Both the position numbers and the translations under genes were made by a program. The notes below the pieces were generated by a model. The model worked only from the letters and a program-made list of their open reading frames with translations. It was not told the DNA's origin and did no database searches. From Nocardioidaceae bacterium (GTDB taxonomy: Bacteria > Actinomycetota > Actinomycetes > Propionibacteriales > Nocardioidaceae): a DNA stretch of 7,451 nucleotides. Below are positions 5,214 to 7,451 of the stretch, one piece after another. How positions within the stretch are numbered: the first letter of the stretch is position 1; each line of letters starts with the position of its first letter. Location of the stretch: contig JACCZJ010000081.1 of NCBI GenBank assembly GCA_013696065.1, positions 1-7,451 of the forward strand. The letters are read 5' to 3'.

Positions 5214-6446
5214 TCAGAGCACGCTCTCGACACGGATTTCGCCGACCAAGAGTTCGACATCGAAGACGATGTCAGCGTCGGCCACGTCATCGGGTGAGGC
5301 ACTCACCCGTTTCTCACCGTCGTCATACGAGGCGATGTCACTCAAGCCGACGATGTCGCCATGGTCGACGTGCGCATCAATCGCCACCGACATGGACTGG
5401 GGAACGAGCAGCTTGACCTGACCAACCCGTGCGTCGATGTCGACTACCCGTCCCTGGAGGTTCTCGGGGTCGCTGATCTCTGTGAGGTCCAGGACCAACT
5501 GGCCGGCGCCGTGTCGGTACGAGCTCTCGACCTCCGCGGCGGTTGCGGGATACTCGGCCTGCTCGCCATGAGGGCCTGCTCCGGCCGCCGTTGTTGCGCC
5601 CGTCAGCAGCGTTGCCACGAGCCCGACCAGGACCAGCAGCCGAGACCGGCCCCACCAGGTCCCCACGATGAGACCGAGGGCGGTGATCCCCAACACGGTC
5701 GCAGGGTATGCCGCGGGAGGCACGTCGGAGAAGATCGTCTCGTCGAGGATCCAGAGCACCCCGATTGCTATGGCGATGAGGGCCATCGTGACAGCGAAGA
5801 GGTGTGACCTGGGTGCCTTAGGTTTGCCCGGATGCACGGGTTCCGACCCGGCCAGCGGGTTGCCCCCCTGGCTCCCTGGTCCACCCGTGTCGTCCCCGGC
5901 GGCAAGGGTGGCTGCAGTTGCGCCTGCATACGTCGCCGGATCGGGGCGCTGCCACCAAACCTGCTGACCAACCCCCTGAGCCACTCCCTGCTCCGGAGGG
6001 CGTCGGGTTCGACGCGAGAAGAACAGGACTCCCGTCACCGCCACCAGGCCGATCGCCACGACAGCGACCGGATCTGACCCGCCCCATCCGATCGTTCCCA
6101 GCACGTCCAGAGTGGCAAGCACCCCTGCCGCCGACAATCCGACCACCATGACTCGGCGTGCATCGAGGGACAGTGCCCGCGAGGCGATCGAGTCGACGGA
6201 GTTGTCGGCGGGGATGGTCAGCCATCCAGCGACGTACAGGAGTATGCCGGCACCGCCGAAGATGGTGAGCGCCGCAAACACCACCCGGATCAAGATGACG
6301 TCCACGTCGAGGTGGCGGCTCAATCCCTCAGCGACTCCACCCAGCATCGGCTGGTCCGATGCGCGTCGAAGGCGAGAGATGTCACGGACCTGGTCGCGAG
6401 AGACGCGGGGTCCGGGGTGTGGAGCTGCGCTGGGTGTGTCGGTCAT
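5214..6446 (-). CDS. PspC-domain membrane protein with LiaF/toastrack-like C-terminal domain
   Basis: This 410-residue protein starts at ATG 6446; an AGG 8 bases upstream is a modest ribosome binding site. Residues about 26-80 are a PspC domain (LRRASDQPMLGGVAEGLSRH, then the LLYVAGWLTIP helix end). Further predicted membrane helices lie near 98-118, 126-144, 216-234, 246-264 and 269-289, with a Gly/Pro/Gln-rich linker at about 147-212. Residues about 300-410 are beta-rich (QLVLDLTEI, GRVVDIDARVGQVKLLVP, VSIDAHVDHGDI-like, FDVELLVGEIRVESVL) and resemble the extracytoplasmic LiaF C-terminal/DUF4097 toastrack fold. In Bacillus, LiaF inhibits the LiaS kinase until envelope damage occurs, and PspC domains couple to membrane stress. 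The divergent kinase also has a PspC domain, so this protein is inferred to be its membrane partner or regulator. It heads the minus-strand operon that continues into the ABC exporter. Confidence 0.85.
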   Translation of the reverse strand: MTDTPSAAPHPGPRVSRDQVRDISRLRRASDQPMLGGVAEGLSRHLDVDVILIRVVFAALTIFGGAGILLYVAGWLTIPADNSVDSIASRALSLDARRVMVVGLSAAGVLATLDVLGTIGWGGSDPVAVVAIGLVAVTGVLFFSRRTRRPPEQGVAQGVGQQVWWQRPDPATYAGATAATLAAGDDTGGPGSQGGNPLAGSEPVHPGKPKAPRSHLFAVTMALIAIAIGVLWILDETIFSDVPPAAYPATVLGITALGLIVGTWWGRSRLLVLVGLVATLLTGATTAAGAGPHGEQAEYPATAAEVESSYRHGAGQLVLDLTEISDPENLQGRVVDIDARVGQVKLLVPQSMSVAIDAHVDHGDIVGLSDIASYDDGEKRVSASPDDVADADIVFDVELLVGEIRVESVL

Positions 6447-6585
6447 GCTGCCAGCCTGCGCGCATAGAGGTGTCGAGCCCATCGGGGATGACCCTGGTTT
6501 GTGCGGCTTGTCCCCTGACTGGCCGAGCGACCCGGCCAGGGTCGGGACTGATGGCCGAGCGGGAGGCGTGCGCCAGGATAGAAGC
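6447..6585. promoter_or_regulatory. Divergent promoter region between the PspC/LiaF-like gene and the PspC kinase
   Basis: These 139 bases separate two head-to-head starts and must hold the promoters for both transcripts. No -35/-10 pair of good quality could be assigned on either strand. The notable element is the dyad at 6510-6548. On the plus strand AGGA (6575-6578) sits 7 bases before the kinase ATG and serves as its ribosome binding site. Confidence 0.55.
6510..6548. promoter_or_regulatory. Two-tier dyad, candidate response-regulator operator
   Basis: Inner arms CTGGCCG (6519-6525) and CGGCCAG (6533-6539) are perfectly inverted around a 7-base spacer. Outer arms GTCCC (6510-6514) and GGGAC (6544-6548) are inverted about the same centre, base 6529, with four unpaired bases between tiers. 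In all, 12 of 16 positions per half-site match. LuxR/NarL-family regulators that partner HisKA_3 kinases bind such dyads, so this may be the autoregulatory site shared by both divergent genes. A hairpin in a transcript is an alternative reading. Confidence 0.4.
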
Positions 6586-7451
6586 ATGGGCCAACCCCTT
6601 GTCGAGCCGCGTCACGCTTTTCGCGACCGCGACGACCGGTTGCTGGGGGGCGTTGCGTCCGGAGTGGGCCGTCATCTGGGGCTCACCGCGTTGCAAGCAC
6701 GGGTCGGTTTCTTGGCATTGACGTTGCTCGGGGGGTTCGGCGCATTCGTGTATGCCGGCCTGTGGGTTTTCTTGCCGATTGCCGACTCACCCCGGACACC
6801 CTTCGCAGCCACCGAGTCTCGGAGGGACATGGGTGTCGCGGTATGTCTGGCAGCGGTGGGTATGGGAATCGTCCTGTTGCTCCAAAACGTAGGTCTGGGC
6901 GTCAATCCGGCCCTGTTCTGGCCGCTGTTGGTCGCCTCGGCCGGGCTTGCCCTGCTGTGGTGGCAAACGGATCGCTCAGCATGGTCGCCGTCTCGGCCGG
7001 GCTGGATCGGATGGCTGCGTCTCACGGCCGGAGTGGCGCTACTCGCGACGGCGGAGGCTCTGGTCGTGTTCCAGGCAGGCCTTCCAGACGGACTGATCGG
7101 TTTCCTCATCTTGGTCGGGTTGGCTGTGCTCGGCCTGGGTCTCGTGGTTGGCCCGTGGCTGCTCCGTCTCAGCCGGGACCTGCGGCTGGAGCGGCAACGG
7201 CGCATCCGCACGGAAGAGCGTGACGACGTGGCGGCCCACCTGCATGACTCGGTCCTCCAAACCCTGGCACTCATCCAACGTCAGGCCGCTGACCCCCACG
7301 TGGTCGCCCACCTGGCCCGGACGCAAGAACGACAACTGCGCACCTGGCTGTTCGACGCTCCCTCCACAGACGTGGTGACACTCAAGTCGGCACTGCAGAC
7401 GGCCGTGGAGGAGATCGAGGAGACCCATCGAATCCCGATCGAGCTGGTCGT
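6586..7451 (+). CDS. PspC-domain sensor histidine kinase (HisKA_3 family), 3' end beyond window
   Basis: An open frame starts at ATG 6586 (AGGA 7 bases upstream) and has no stop to the window end, so 288 residues are visible. Residues about 13-66 are a PspC domain (FRDRDDRLLGGVASGVGRHL, then the LWVFLPIADSP end). More predicted membrane helices follow at about 82-101, 107-124, 140-162 and 168-193. After a basic linker (RLSRDLRLERQRRIRTEERD) comes the dimerisation and phosphoacceptor helix with H220 in AAHLHDSVLQTLALIQRQA, typical of NarL/LuxR-partner HisKA_3 kinases. It is followed by LARTQERQLRTWLF (about 243-256), which is usual in actinobacterial PspC kinases. The ATPase (HATPase_c) domain must lie past the window edge and is not seen. 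It probably autophosphorylates at H220 and passes phosphate to a LuxR-type regulator encoded next. Being divergent from the PspC/LiaF-like gene, it is inferred to sense membrane or cell-wall stress together with that protein. Confidence 0.92.
   Translation, partial: MGQPLVEPRHAFRDRDDRLLGGVASGVGRHLGLTALQARVGFLALTLLGGFGAFVYAGLWVFLPIADSPRTPFAATESRRDMGVAVCLAAVGMGIVLLLQNVGLGVNPALFWPLLVASAGLALLWWQTDRSAWSPSRPGWIGWLRLTAGVALLATAEALVVFQAGLPDGLIGFLILVGLAVLGLGLVVGPWLLRLSRDLRLERQRRIRTEERDDVAAHLHDSVLQTLALIQRQAADPHVVAHLARTQERQLRTWLFDAPSTDVVTLKSALQTAVEEIEETHRIPIELV

Noticed and set aside
6672..7274. A 200-residue minus-strand frame at the right end
   Set aside because: It is antisense to the PspC kinase. 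Its Ser/Arg/Pro/Thr-rich content is typical of a shadow frame.

Overview
The window looks like chromosomal DNA of a high-GC actinomycete. The base composition is GC-rich, several starts are GTG, and the VapBC, PspC-kinase and ABC-exporter sequences have an actinobacterial look. A Micrococcales relative such as the Intrasporangiaceae is a guess from sequence style, not a search result. I see no tRNA, rRNA, CRISPR array or insertion sequence.

Layout from left to right. (1) Bases 1-254, minus strand: the N-terminal part of a secreted RTX-type calcium-binding protein, cut by the window edge. (2) 363-823, minus: a vapBC toxin-antitoxin module. The VapB-type antitoxin is full length, but the VapC-type toxin has lost the middle of its PIN domain and is called a pseudogene. 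A perfect inverted repeat overlaps the vapB ribosome binding site. (3) 890-1342, minus: a small ferritin-like four-helix protein whose usual di-iron ExxH motifs are altered. (4) 1395-4990, minus: two overlapping half-transporters forming one heterodimeric ABC exporter, with strikingly complementary loss of ATP-site motifs. (5) 4965-5168, minus: a two-helix membrane protein resembling the LiaI/LiaF transmembrane domain. (6) 5214-6446, minus: a PspC-domain multi-pass membrane protein with a LiaF/toastrack-like C-terminus. (7) 6447-6585: a divergent intergenic region with a two-tier dyad. (8) 6586-7451, plus: a PspC-domain sensor histidine kinase (HisKA_3 type), open at the right edge. It has no stop codon in the window and is easily missed.

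The right half reads as one envelope-stress unit. A PspC-linked sensor kinase (its response regulator presumably follows outside the window) is divergent from a tightly packed operon of PspC/LiaF-like protein, small LiaF-TM-like protein and two ABC half-transporters. By analogy with LiaFSR and PspC systems, I infer that the kinase senses membrane or cell-wall damage, the PspC/toastrack protein tunes it, and the exporter is an output or detoxification arm. The left part (ferritin-like gene, broken TA module, RTX protein) appears to be unrelated accessory material on the same strand.

The most distinctive observations are the mutually exclusive ATP-site degeneration of the exporter pair, the linkage of that pair to a two-ended PspC signalling module, and an in-frame core deletion in vapC beside an intact antitoxin.
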